Part shown: positions 46,252 through 57,401 of the stretch, piece after piece
How positions within the stretch are numbered: the stretch's first letter is position 1
Layout of the letters: each line of letters opens with the position of its first letter
Assembly: GCA_907165135.1 (NCBI GenBank)
Contig: OU015569.1
Location: forward strand, 11,036,501-11,100,500
Reading direction: 5' to 3'
Length of the DNA: 64,000 nt
DNA from: Oikopleura dioica
Taxonomy: Eukaryota; Chordata; Appendicularia; Copelata; Oikopleuridae
Made by a program: the position numbers and the translations under genes
Notes under the pieces: model-generated
Seen by the model: only the letters and a program-made list of their open reading frames with translations
Told to the model about the DNA's origin: nothing
Databases searched by the model: none

Positions 46252-46344
46252 AGTGACACCCTTATTCAATCTTCAGAAAGTAGGTCACAGATTTTTGTTT
46301 GAGGCTATAGCTTCGAATTGAAATTCTTGAATAAGGGTGTCACT
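46252..46344. mobile_element. MITE with perfect 18-bp terminal inverted repeats
   Basis: It starts AGTGACACCCTTATTCAA and ends with the exact reverse complement TTGAATAAGGGTGTCACT, 93 bp in all. It is the best-preserved copy of a family whose termini recur near 1370, 34230, 39930, 51390, 57615 and 62946. No clear target duplication is visible. Confidence 0.8.
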
Positions 46345-46999
46345 ATGATATTCCGAGGAGAAAAGTCTGATAAAAATAGTCAATAACAAGATGTTCCCCC
46401 TAAAGGGTGGTCGGATAAATACAGTCGTTTGTAGGAAAATGATAGAATTGACGTCAGCTGGACGGGCAAGAAAAACGATGCTGGCACTTTTGAAAGTTGG
46501 AAAAGCCAACTTTGGTGATTGACTCGACCTTGGTGCAGCTAGAATTTGTTCGGAATCGAGGAACTGTCTTCGGTGCCAAAGCTTGTGGCGATAACGCCTG
46601 TCGGCGCAGAAGTTCTTCAGAAAGCGCGCTGACATGTCTAAATAACATGGGAGCCTGGTTCTGCCCCCACGGCGAGTGTCACTGTCACTTTTGCGCTGAC
46701 TTTACAAACAGCGGCCCTGTAATTACGGAAGGCAGCTTTGAAGGGGCGCGTGTTGTTGCTACAGCAAAACGCGCAGAAATGTCAAACTGGCTTGGGCACG
46801 CTGCTAAAATCGAAATCACTTGACATTATGCGAAGCCGTAAAGCAACTGGGCACAGTGGCACAGCGGAACGAGCGCGCTAAAATCTTTTAGCGCTTGTTA
46901 AATTTCGAACTTTTCAACTTTTCTTGCTTTGAAACAACAACTCCAGTTGCTATTTTTCTCGCTTCCAAGATGCTCTCAAATTCAGAAATTCATCGACAG

Positions 47000-47091
47000 C
47001 CTGTGTGGAAACCTGAGTCAGGGTCATGAGAGAGCTTTATCAAAAACCGAGAAGCTCTTTCAGAACCCTGACTCAGGTTTCCACACAGGTT
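47000..47091. mobile_element. Foldback element, CTGTGTGGAAACC variant
   Basis: The left arm CCTGTGTGGAAACCTGAGTC (then AGGGTC) is mirrored by the right arm ACCCTGACTCAGGTTTCCAC (then ACAGG). It is a diverged, shorter relative of the elements at 58582 and 60510; outer CTCGGCAA ends are not seen. Confidence 0.65.
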
Positions 47092-49912
47092 TCCTAACTC
47101 TGTTTTCAGAGGAATAGGATTAAGGATTTGCCGAGTTTCTCTTTTTGAAACAATTACTTTCGTGTTGCTTTTTGTTGATCGCTTCCCATGGAAGATCTCG
47201 CCTTGGGGCGCGTTTCGTTAATCTGCTTGTGTGCCCAAGAGCGGTTCATCTAGCCGAGGCGGAGAAAATTGGATAAAATAACTTTCTCAATCGGACTCAA
47301 AGGAGCGGCGCCGCTCGAGGGAGCTTACGAAAAGTACCCTCGGGCAGGATCTGGCTGGGCCTGAGGCTGCGTGCCCACTTACGCCGCGCTCTCTTGTTTC
47401 ATTAGAGGGATCAAAGGAACGCCCCGGAGGCGCCGCGAAAGTGGATTCAGACGATTTTCCTCCGAAACTACTCAAACTTATTCAACGCCGTGGAGTATCC
47501 TTTGACACTCTCAAAGAAAACACAACACCAATGCTATTTCCTTGTTACAAATCATTTGCCAATAATCACCAAAATGCAAAGTACATGCGAGATTCGTTGA
47601 AGAAGCTGATTTATGAATCATTGCTAAGATGTAAATGAATGAAGGAAGTTTATTAAAAGTCAGTTGGCAGATAAGAAGAGATGCAGAAAAATTGGTTTTA
47701 TTTCAGAAATATAGATTTTTATGAATTACACACACATACAAAACATTCTTTTTTGGTTCATTTTGTTCTTTTTGTTTCTCATTTTTTTTCATCATAAAAT
47801 TCAACCACTTCAATTTAGAAATTTGCTTCATTTCAGGGATTATTTTTTTTCTTTCTCTTTGCAATTTCGTTTTTCAATTCCGACGAGTGATGGTAAAACT
47901 ATCGTACATAATTTTGGAAATGTTTGTCGGAATGGAGAAAATTCATTTTTAAGACGTCTCATCGTAAAAGGAAAGTTATCGCTGCTACGGGCTACCAATC
48001 TTATGAGAGATTTTAACGGCTTCCATAAAATATTTTGAAATCGACGAGGATCTTTCAGGAAGGATTCCGTAAGCAATCATAGAAGAGTAACTTTGCCGGA
48101 AGTGGGTCTGGCCGCGTTTTCAGTGACAAACATCTCATTACACCAAATAATTCTCGTGATAGCGATTTGGTTTATTCCGCCCAAACTGGGAACTGAAGTA
48201 TCGGTGTCCTAATCGCCGCTAGTCCAGAATCCGTCGCCAAACACTTAACGACTTTTTTGGGTACTCGCAAAAGTGGGAACTCTGCCCATTCTAATCCCAA
48301 TGCCAATGCTGATAGCGGATAATCGAGCTAGCGCCCAGTGGAAACTGCCTTTATCGCGCAACTAAGAGAGACTGCAAATCCTAACTAATAACGAGAAAAG
48401 AAGGAACACACAGCTTTAGGCTTATCGGCCTCTAGAAATTCTACCGGTAGTAGGGGGTTATCACTCGGGCTGCCCCTAAGCCTAAACCTAACCCCCGGGA
48501 CCCCCACCTAAGGCCTAAACCAGGGGGCCCCCCTTAAGAGTCCCCAGTCCCTAACCCTAACCATTAGCTTAGATTCTAGAGATATTAGATGGCTCGAATC
48601 ATAGGCCCGAATGATAACCCCTCTCTTCGATTCTACATGTAGAGATATCATGTAATGCGATGTTCGTCACTGAAAAAAACGGCCAGACCCAATCGTCCCT
48701 TCAGGCTATAGTCAATAGATCCTTTTGAGTTTCAGAATATTTTATTGGAGCAACAAAAATTTCAAATAAAATTGGTGGCCCGTAGCAGCGAACATTTCCA
48801 TTTACGATCAGACTCACTATAAATGAAGCTTTTTCTACTCCGGTCCATTCTATTCGAAAAATAAAATGAATTCTACCTAGTACATAACCTCTGTGGTAAA
48901 GAAATTATCGACGGTGAAATTGATGTGAATACAAAGAAGAAAGTATACAGATTGCTAAAATGGAAACAAGAATATGAAGTAATGCTCGGGCCCTGACTTT
49001 TATTCGGAAAGTTCCAAAAGCGTGAGCTTATTCCTTGCTAGTCAAAAGCTGGTATTTGGCGGTTTCTACTTCATGTTTGACCCTGCCATAATATTATTTT
49101 GAAGAAATCTAAATAAATTAAATCAACTTCAATAGCGTTTTTCATTTTTTCACAGGATTTCTACACATATTGCCGAGATGCCCAGATCTGCGGTATGCGA
49201 GTAAGTTCGGAAAAGTTCCATAATGGAAGTGAAACTATGAGAAAGTTTGGACTGGTTATTTGTTTGAAAAGGGCACATTTTTGTTTTTATGTTGTAAAAG
49301 TTCTCCCCTGCCAGGTGGCTTGGTGGAATCAACGCATTGTAAACTTGTCATGAGCTTTGTTGGGCGACAGTATCGCGGGCAAAGTGTGCCCGGGCGAGAT
49401 ACTGTAGCTGATAGTGCTTGGGCACACCTTTACTCGGCGGAAAGAGCTTATCGCGACAGGAGTGCGATATTACAGGCAGTAGAACGGCCGATAGACATCA
49501 GAAACAGTCAATCAAACTGAGTGGCAACGCGCATTTCACTTTCAATAGAGTCAATAAGGAAGGACTCGCAGCAGTTAACGGCTTCTCGCGGGGCCAAAAT
49601 ACAGTCGTTTAGCGACTGTACTGTGAACTGAGAGTTGCATTACTGTAGTGCTTCTTTGTGCGGGGAAACTCGAGTGTCGAGTTTTTGTGATTTGAAACAG
49701 GTAAACTGTTCAAATAATCTAACTAAATCACAGAGCGGTCCCACATCTGTCGCTGACTGAAAAGACCACTTAGGGCTGCACTCGAGTTCCCCTTTCGCTT
49801 TGAAGCCAATCGCCAAATAAGAAAAGAGCGAAATTATCAACAATTCCGAATCCTACTCCAATTCTCAAAAACACACCCGACAAGTTCAATCCCCATTTCG
49901 GGCGCTTCAGAA
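47092..49912. other. Gene-poor sequence, no gene seen
   Basis: It holds copies of the dispersed GATCGTAAATGG repeat at 47960-48010 (plus) and 48767-48822 (minus), and a C/A-rich patch with CCCTAA-like units at 48470-48570. A 66-codon open frame at 47441-47638 (PKLLKLIQRRGVSF) is weakly coding-like but has no partners. Confidence 0.4.
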
Positions 49913-50052
49913 AATGTCACGAAAATCACGATTGTCACGAATCTCAGGAAAGTCACGAATGTCGCAATTTTCGTGAAAATCTCACGAAAATCACGATTGT
50001 CACGAATTTCACGAAAGTCAAGAAAAGTGTAATTTTCCTGAAAATGTCACGA
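49913..50052. repeat. Two-copy tandem repeat built of TCACGAA motifs
   Basis: A unit of about 68 bp with AAATCACGATTGTCACGAA and TTTTCGTGAAAAT or TTTTCCTGAAAAT ends is repeated twice. Both units are made of shorter CACGAA-type steps. Confidence 0.75.
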
Positions 50053-52319
50053 GACGAAAGCCGTATCGTGACAATTTCGAGGTTCGTCAAGATCGTTACA
50101 TTTTTGGTATCATGTTTGGTTACGACAGAAAGGCCTAAATTTCCGCTAAGAGCCGTTATTTTGGACTTTGAAAAGAAGAAATACTCTTGAGAATGGATCT
50201 GTTTGGGTCCAGTTTTGAGAAATAAGCTTTATGTCAATTTACGTATTGGATTTCACCTTTTTAATCCGTCGACTGTAACTAAAGATCGCCTGGCTTGGAA
50301 AACGCGCCTAAGCCGCGTGTAAAGATTTGGTCACACCTGCCTTCCCAGGCACATCAACAATTTTTGCGGGTAAATAGCCTCAGGCGAGTGTTCCAGGCAG
50401 CCGAGTGAACGAAATCGTGACAAGGAGGACAGCAATGTGGCACGCCCGGTATCAAGAAGCTTTCTCAGCAGCTGAGTGAGCAAAAAATAAAAAGCGATGA
50501 CTCTTCGTCAGCTGATATTTATTGGATACAGCAATAAGTTTTTACTTTTTCAAGATATATATTAAAAATTGTTATCTTGGTTAAAGAACAATTTATGAAG
50601 ACACAACTTACATCTAAAATGATTCATTTTCTTTGTCTGATAGAAGCAGAAGTTTTAAAGGACATATTACGAATTAGTTAAATTTCAGTTTCAATTATCC
50701 ATTTACTTTCATATTTTTTCTGTAGCCATTGTAACAGCGCAGACGCGGCAGCTACTTCTAAAACCACCTTCTGTTGCATTTTACTAAAACTTTTTAGAAT
50801 TTTCTCTATCTTTGAAAAGTAAAGTTCTTACGTGGTTGTAGCAATTCAGTTTATTTCTTATTGAATACGATCAACAAAAATCATCTTTACGTTGATCGTA
50901 AATGGGGAGTTATCGCTGCTCCGGGCCACCAATTTTATTTGAAAGTTTTATTGCTTCAAATCTACAGAATCGTCTTTAGAAAACGAATGATTTCATCCAG
51001 CAATTTGATTGGTTGAAATTTAAATATTCTTAATTCTATGACGCCATTGTTACACTAGATCTACAGTAGATTTTTGGAAAACTCTTAGTTGGAAAATTGT
51101 CCGGTAAAATTTTGCTGGAATGGCGAATTGCGTCATGGCAGAGGTCGTTCTTCACCGGCGTGGAATCCGGCGCTAAATCCGTCAGAGTCTGTCACCTGAA
51201 GTTGGCTATCGCAGATCCTTGCGGAAATTCTTTCTTTCCTTTCTCAAACTGGCCACTCGAGATATCTACAAATTTCCGAGGCCAAGCATATCCTGTTGAT
51301 TGAGTTCGAGTACACGATAAACAGAGTTTAAACTAGAGCTACAGTCATTTCTCTATCATCGCGCATTCTTTCTTTAAAAACAACATTAAGGGGGTAAGTA
51401 TCTTAAAAGAAATTTTCAAGGGAGCTTTCTTCTGGGGTTAACGAAGTGACACCCTTAATAAAATGAGTCGAGAAAGTGGGGAAAAATAAGGGAGGTGTTT
51501 GTATTATTATTTTGGCAAACGAAGGGGTGCCATGATTGCCCGTCCAAATTTATAATCGTCGGCTTAGATCAAAATCCCATTTGAACAGGTTATTTAGACG
51601 CGCGAGGAGTTGGGACATAAAAAGGTTAACAGCCGCTCGAGTGGCTGCTCTCGGCAACTGTAAGGAGCATGAACGTAAATACGATTGCTAGACATGGAAC
51701 TGAATTCAATAATCGAGAGTCTTCATCCTGGATGAAAACCTTTCCTGAACCTGAGTTCCGATTCGGAATTCAGCCTAAAAGTCCTGAGTCTCTAAATTTA
51801 ACTAAATTCCAAACGATTTCCTTCTTCACAGCTTGTCGTGGAAAGTCTTCATTCCGGGTCCTGAGCCAGATGTACATTCATTCTCATCTGCGTGTGTTTT
51901 CTCTTTCCACCGGCGGAAAGAAGTGCCTTCTCTCCCTAGTCAGCCCGGAATTAGGATCTAAAACGCCTTTGCTGATTTAAGTTCATGCTTGTATTCATTT
52001 GTTTTATTGAAAAATAAGGGTGTCAGCACTTTAACTTTACGAGAATAAGCCGTGGAAACTCTTGTATTCGGCTAGCCAGTATTTAGGACCTAACAAGGTT
52101 CACGTTGATTTCGTTGCGTTTGGCCTTTACGGTGCACTTTTAGCTCTAAAATCGGGTTTGTATCTCACGATTTTTTTCTGCTTGTGCTATTTCCAGCGTG
52201 GCTAATCGAATCAGCCGCTGCTTCTTATAAAAGCCTGGCTTCGGCGGAGAATGGCTAGTACACTTTTATTTTTATTTTTTTGAAAACTTGAGAAAAGACT
52301 TTCAGAAGAAATTAATAAA
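50053..52319. other. Gene-poor sequence, no gene seen
   Basis: One dispersed GATCGTAAATGG copy at 50890-50945 and a degraded ACACCCTTA-ended element at about 51383-51458. The longest frame (51669-51980) lacks family signals and coding bias. Confidence 0.4.
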
Positions 52320-53006
52320 ATGAAGCTTTCCGTTGTCACACTCTTCCTCGCCGCCGAAGCCGGCAGAGCCCAGCGCAAGGAGAACAACAGGCTCGAGAAC
52401 GCGCAACGAGAGGCTGCGAATGCAGTCCTCGCCCAGATCGCCGAGCAGAACAAGCTCGCCAAGCAGCTCGGCAAGGACGAGCCCAAAGACGCCGTCGGTG
52501 GAGTCCAAGTTGGCGGAATCCAAGCTAGATCCGGAGCCATGTTTGGCGATGATGTTTCTGAAGGAACACGAGTTTTACATTTTAGAGAGCTTTAGTGAAA
52601 TGAAAGAAGAAATTTCAAAATTTCAAATTCAAGACATTCTTTTTAACTTTGATATCAACAAGGAAAAAACTCGGGAAAGGCCCACGTGGACCACGAAAGA
52701 CCCCATGGACCCCATGCGGCGAAGGCAGCTCCGTTGACGACTCCCAGCCCGATGTGAAGAAGCAGTCGGACTACAACCGATGCCTCCGATACAGGGACTA
52801 CGGATGGGACGCCGTCCGATGCCTCAACTGGAAACACAGCGGCAAATGGAGCGAAGCCATGGCCGAAGGTACATTCAAGCCTCTTTTTCTCCGTCTTACT
52901 ATTTTTTATAGGATCTGAGTGCGCCGTCGCTTGTAACGATATTTTCAACTCTGACGCTCAAATGTCCCTGGATGACGGATTCTGCAGTGACAAGTTCAGA
53001 AACTAA
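52320..53006 (+). CDS. Small secreted protein with Gln/Ala-rich and Cys-containing parts
   Basis: Exons 52320-52563, 52680-52868 and 52912-53006; 175 residues. MKLSVVTLFLAAEAGRAQ looks like a signal peptide. A charged helical part follows (NRLENAQREAANAVLAQIAE), then GPRGPRKTPWTPCG and a Cys-containing C-terminus (NRCLRYRDYGWDAVRCLNWK; GSECAVACNDIFNSDAQ; DDGFCSDKFRN). The six or so cysteines suggest disulfides. Intron 52564-52679 is GA-AG, with CGAGTTTT in inverted orientation near each end. The gene lies 276 bp before another signal-peptide gene on the same strand. The family is not recognised. Confidence 0.65.
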
Positions 53007-53281
53007 CAAAACCGAACGAAATGACCCTTTGTTTGAAAAGACGTTACGGCTTTCTTGTGCTGACAACTATTCTCGAATAAAACAAATTCACAATTTTTAA
53101 ACTCATCATTACTGAATCATCACTTTTCTTTTTGCAAGAGGCGGTTGAACGCCTTGGGATGAGAGCATGTGCGAGAGATGCAGTATTACAGAAATATTCC
53201 TCTTATGAGAGCGTTGCTTATGGGAAAAAAACATATGATTCTCTTCTTATAAATGCCGACTAACAACAAAAAAAAGTAAAA

Positions 53282-54090
53282 ATGAAATTGTCGATTGCAT
53301 TTTTCTCATACTGTCTTGCACAGCAAGAAAGCTCCGTGGGTTTCAATATTGGAACCGAAAGATTAGGATACAAACTAAAAGATAATCAATTATTTAAAAA
53401 AATAATTACTTTTATTTACATCCAAAAATCAGCTCTTTCGATCAATCATCGCGGCCAGCCAGAATCAATAGATCTGACACTAGAATCTATGAAGAAGATG
53501 TGATGGAAGAAGCTCTAGAAAACTGTTACCGAAACAGCTGGAGCATGACGCGTTGCGCACAAGAAATGCGAACAAAACTTGAACAGCAATTTGGAAGGCT
53601 ATACAGTTGTCTGGCAACAAACAAGCGCTACATTGGTGACATATCTGGCTGGGGGCAGCATCACCAGCGAGTTAAAAATAATAGACTATTTTAAATTTGA
53701 CATATATGTAGTTTAATTCTTAGATATAAAAATTCATATATTTTAACCTGTCTCAGTGGATATTATCCTGGTTATTTATATGGAAACTGCAGTTGGATGT
53801 CGAGTACAAATGTGGATCTAGTGGCCTTCGAAAATAAGGTTGAACTCAAGCGTCAAGCGAAAATATAAACATATTCTTAGTGTGACACCTGCACAAATAT
53901 GTGCTACTATGCGGCAGATGTTCCCAAATGCGTCAAAGACTGCATGCGAGAAAATCAACGATCCTGCAGCAATGGCTACTTAGGCCTCATTATTTCAAGA
54001 GGTGATGTTGGCGGATCTTACTATGGCGGTGACGTTTACGAATCTCGATACGAAGGGATAACATGCGGTGGCTATTGCTACTACGGCTAA
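53282..54090 (+). CDS. Small secreted Cys/Tyr/Gly-rich protein
   Basis: The start MKLSIAFFSYCLAQQESSV is signal-peptide-like and similar to the upstream gene. Exon 2 (about 53458-53665) encodes NRSDTRIYEEDVMEEALENC and MTRCAQEMRTKLEQQFGRLY. Exon 3 (about 53757-53856) encodes GYYPGYLYGNCSWMSSTNVD. Exon 4 (53881-54090) encodes CDTCTNMCYYAADVPKCVKD and ends in a Gly/Tyr-rich GITCGGYCYYG. The exon 2/3 border has no canonical in-phase junction (a GC donor fits), so the model is partly provisional. It could be a structural or house-type secretion, but no known family was recognised. Confidence 0.5.
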
Positions 54091-54307
54091 ATAAATAAAG
54101 TTTCTTCGCTTGATTTAAATAGACAATAAATTTTGAATTAATTTATTCTATTTCGATAGTTTCATCCATATGTACAGCAAAAGAACAGGGCAAGGGTCGA
54201 ATTTATATTTATTGATGCTATTGGCCAGTTTCCCAAGTTGCTTCTTTAGGTACGTCTGAGTTTTTTCGGTATTTCTGAGGAGCTGGTATCGGTAGCTGAA
54301 GTCGAAG

Positions 54308-57300
54308 TCAGTTGAATTTGCTGCGAGCTTCCAACGCGCGCCGAGCGTTATCGACAATGTGCGACAGCATATCCACACACGAATCGCAAACGTTCAGTTT
54401 TCGACATCTGAAGAAGCCAAATTTGAAACTACTGAAATTCCGCGAAAGAAAAAGCATACCTCTCTAATCGTTTCGTCGAGTCCCATGCGTTTTCGGGCGT
54501 GTCTACAGGGTACAATGTGTAAGCCGCCGCTTCCAAAATATCATCCGTCGGCGAGGCAACCTTCCGCACGCATTTTTTGCAGACCTTTGACTTGCAAATT
54601 TCGCACGTGTGCGCCCACAGAACCCACGAGAACTTTTGGATTTTACAGTTGAGGCAAATTTGGTCCTGAATTTCATCGTTAGGGAATCGAAATCGTCCTC
54701 TATCGTAAGTACTGTACTGTCTTACCTTTGTAAGTTGCTTGTACAAATTCGTCTGCGAGTGGTATTTTTCAATCTCGGCGCGGGAAAAGACCTGGCAAAT
54801 GTGGCTCAGCTCGCGCACTGTGAGCTTCAGACATTCCATCGGATGGGACCACAGTTCGTGCTGCTCGCCCCGTACTGGAGTAAGCCCAGCCGGGCGGTTG
54901 CGAGTCTTGTGATCGGAGTAACGCTGACCCTATCAATAAAGGCTCCGGATCTCTTTTTTTCTATTAGGCGAGGTTTCGGAATCGCGCGCACTGGAAACAA
55001 CCTCGCCGCTTCCACAGCCGAGTGCTCAACGATTCCAAACTTCGAAGCTAAAAAAGTCTCTCTGTGAAGCCATTCCTTTACAATTCCATTGAGGGTAGCT
55101 GAGCGCTTGAAGGGAGTGAAATTCCACATCTCGTCCTAATAATAAATTCCGTAAAAGAGCACGAGTGAAGAATGATGAGATACAATCTCTTATTTAGGAA
55201 AAATATTATTACGGTGGCATGCTTACTTCGCCGTAAATAATATCACTCAGATTCTTACGCAGCTTACCTGTCCGTTTCGCATCGGGCTGACATTCGTCGA
55301 AATGGAATAACAGCTCGTGGACGATCCCTGCAGCGGTCTCGGTTTGTTCAAGTTCCAGGCATTCCCCGCGCCTCTCATTGAATTCGATCTACTTAGACCG
55401 CTGCTTAACCCGGTACGGGCGATGAAAGAAGCAGGAGACATGAGAATCTCCGGATGAGATTGTCGATATTCTGGTTCTGGCTTCGTCGGATGGGCTTTGC
55501 TCGGCGACTCGCGGGAAGAACTCGATGTTGAAGAGATGATTTGCTGTTCGAATTCGAGCGAGAGCATGTCTTCTTCGTCCGATTCAGATTGAACCAGGTC
55601 GATTTGGCTCAATCTTATGACCTTTTCTTTGCATTTTTTCGGCCAACAGATTCAGATCGGATGATGTCCTTGATGCTGTCAATGGCAGACTCTTCTGGCT
55701 TGGGCCTCAAATCCATTGGGACAGATTTCAACACGGAGCCAGATCGAATTTCTTCCATTAGATTGTCGTGCGTGTTCGTCGATTTGGGCTTCGGCGTCAG
55801 CTGGCGTTTGGAAGCAGGAGCCAGTGGAGGACGAGATCGGATGAAATCGAGAATGACGTCGTGCGTCGTCTTTGCCGTGTTTTCAGTCTCTTGCGCTTCG
55901 ACGTGCTTGAGTTTGTAGGTTTTTTTGCGAATGTCGGACAGGAGCATTTCATACGGCGTGAATTCGAAGCGAGCTGGAGCTGGTGCTTGATTCTCCTGGA
56001 TGTGTTTGAGCGGAACACCGTGTCGAAGATCCAGCATTACCTAGGATCAAATCGTCAATACAGGTAAAGAACATCCTGTCCCGGACTTATTATATTGACA
56101 TCCTTATTTAATAAAGCTAAAGTATAAATTTTATCAAATGCTTTTTTCCCCCAAAAACGAAATTTTTATTTTCTACTTCTTAAAAAAACGACTCCTCGTT
56201 GTTATCAAACTACCTCACCCCATGCAGACGACCAATGCTTTCGGCCCATCGCTTCCAACTCTTGAATCTCGCTCTCACTCGGGTCAGCGTTTAAACTCTT
56301 CAGTGATTCATTGGCGGTGGAAATTTTGGAAAGGAATTCCATCAGCTCGAGCGCTTCGAAATAAAATGCTTTCACGACTTTGGTGTAATGCTCCGAGAAT
56401 CCTTGTCACAGGTGAATTTGAAAAAAAAATGAAGCTTCTAGAATGTTTTCTAGAATTGTTTATTGAAAAAAAATCTTCGCTCTTTTTTAGCTGTTTTTGA
56501 AAAAAAAGTCGCCGTTCCCGAAGAATAAGCGCTAGAATCTCTAGAATTGTTGTCGTTGTCAGGCCTTTTTTGCAAAAGCTCGTCAGTTCCCGAACTTGTC
56601 GGGTCCGGCGCACATCTAAATCAAAGTAAGTTCTTGACATTTTCGAAATCAAGGAAGATTCTTGTTTAAAATTTATCTTTCCTCGTTGACGATTAATCTA
56701 ATTTATCCTTTTAGGCTTCCCGACTTTGGTATCAAAAGTTTTCGTCACCAAATGATGAGAAAAACCTCAATCTCAAGATATTGGGACACTGAGGCGATTC
56801 CTAAAAAAGGAACCGTGACATTCGCCCACCACCTGAATAAAATCAATTTTTACAATAAACTCTTTGCTTTAACTTTGGAAAAGATTTTGAAAGGGCGATT
56901 TTTCTCGCGAAAATGAACCTTTCAAAATCTCCAGTGTCTTTCTTGTCTTTTTCTCGCAGGCTTTTCGCAAATGAAATAGAGCAGTTTCACCCGTTTCCTG
57001 AGCCGGCTCTGATTCTACAGTGCTTGAGTACCGCCTTGATCGTCATCGTTTTTTCCGAGTATCCGTCATCTTCCGGATCCGAGTCAACGGTCCCGGTCAT
57101 GAAGGTAATCAATCTCTCCAGATCCTCGGGCAGGTCTGGCTCGTCGTCTTCGCCGTAGCCGTAGTCGAGGGCGTTGTAAATGAGCCTGCCAAAGGCCTCG
57201 AGAAAGTCCGTCTCACTGGAAGTTCGCTTGAGATCGTGAGAGGACGAAATCGCCCCGTCCGGGTGGACCGACACTTCCGACAAATTGTTGAACATCGGCC

Positions 57301-57401
57301 ACAAGGGATCATCTTGTACTTGACTGAGGTAGACATGAATCAACGCCCAGGCTTGGTCGAATTTCAAAGGAGAGTTGAACGCCTCCAGTATCTCCGCCAG
57401 G
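54308..57401 (-). CDS. Spire actin nucleator (KIND, WH2 repeats, Spir box, FYVE-like zinc finger)
   Basis: Exons, 5' to 3': 56998-57401, 56219-56401, 55648-56040, 55268-55621, 54992-55135, 54726-54929, 54460-54665 and 54308-54407. A first exon with the start codon is missing from the model; the frame is closed upstream of 57401. KIND domain: LAEILEAFNSPLKFDQAWAL and RLIYNALDYGYGEDDEPDLP. WH2 actin-binding repeats: TPYEMLLSDIRKKTYKL, THDVILDFIRSRPPLAP and NLMEEIRSGSVLKSV. Spir box: PMECLKLTVRELSHICQVFS. FYVE-like finger: ICLNCKIQKF...HTCEICKSKVCKKC...LNVCDSCVDML. Spire nucleates actin with formins (via KIND) on vesicle membranes. Intron 56402-56997 is GA-AG; intron 56041-56218 fits best as GG-AG. 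A 26-nt gap at 55622-55647 is either a very short intron or a frame break. Confidence 0.9.

Noticed and set aside
46497-46823. Plus-strand ORF of 108 codons with several cysteines
   Set aside because: Cysteines are not in a recognisable zinc-finger or disulfide pattern, and codon use matches the non-coding flanks.
48470-48570. Possible former telomere or subtelomere
   Set aside because: Only a few imperfect CCCTAA units mixed with C-rich sequence; too short and irregular.
56308-56652. Minus-strand ORF that could add an exon to Spire (DVRRTRQVRELTSFCKK)
   Set aside because: It fits the Spire frame only with an extra GC-type junction. The direct GA-AG joining of 56998 to 56401 gives a better match to the KIND domain.
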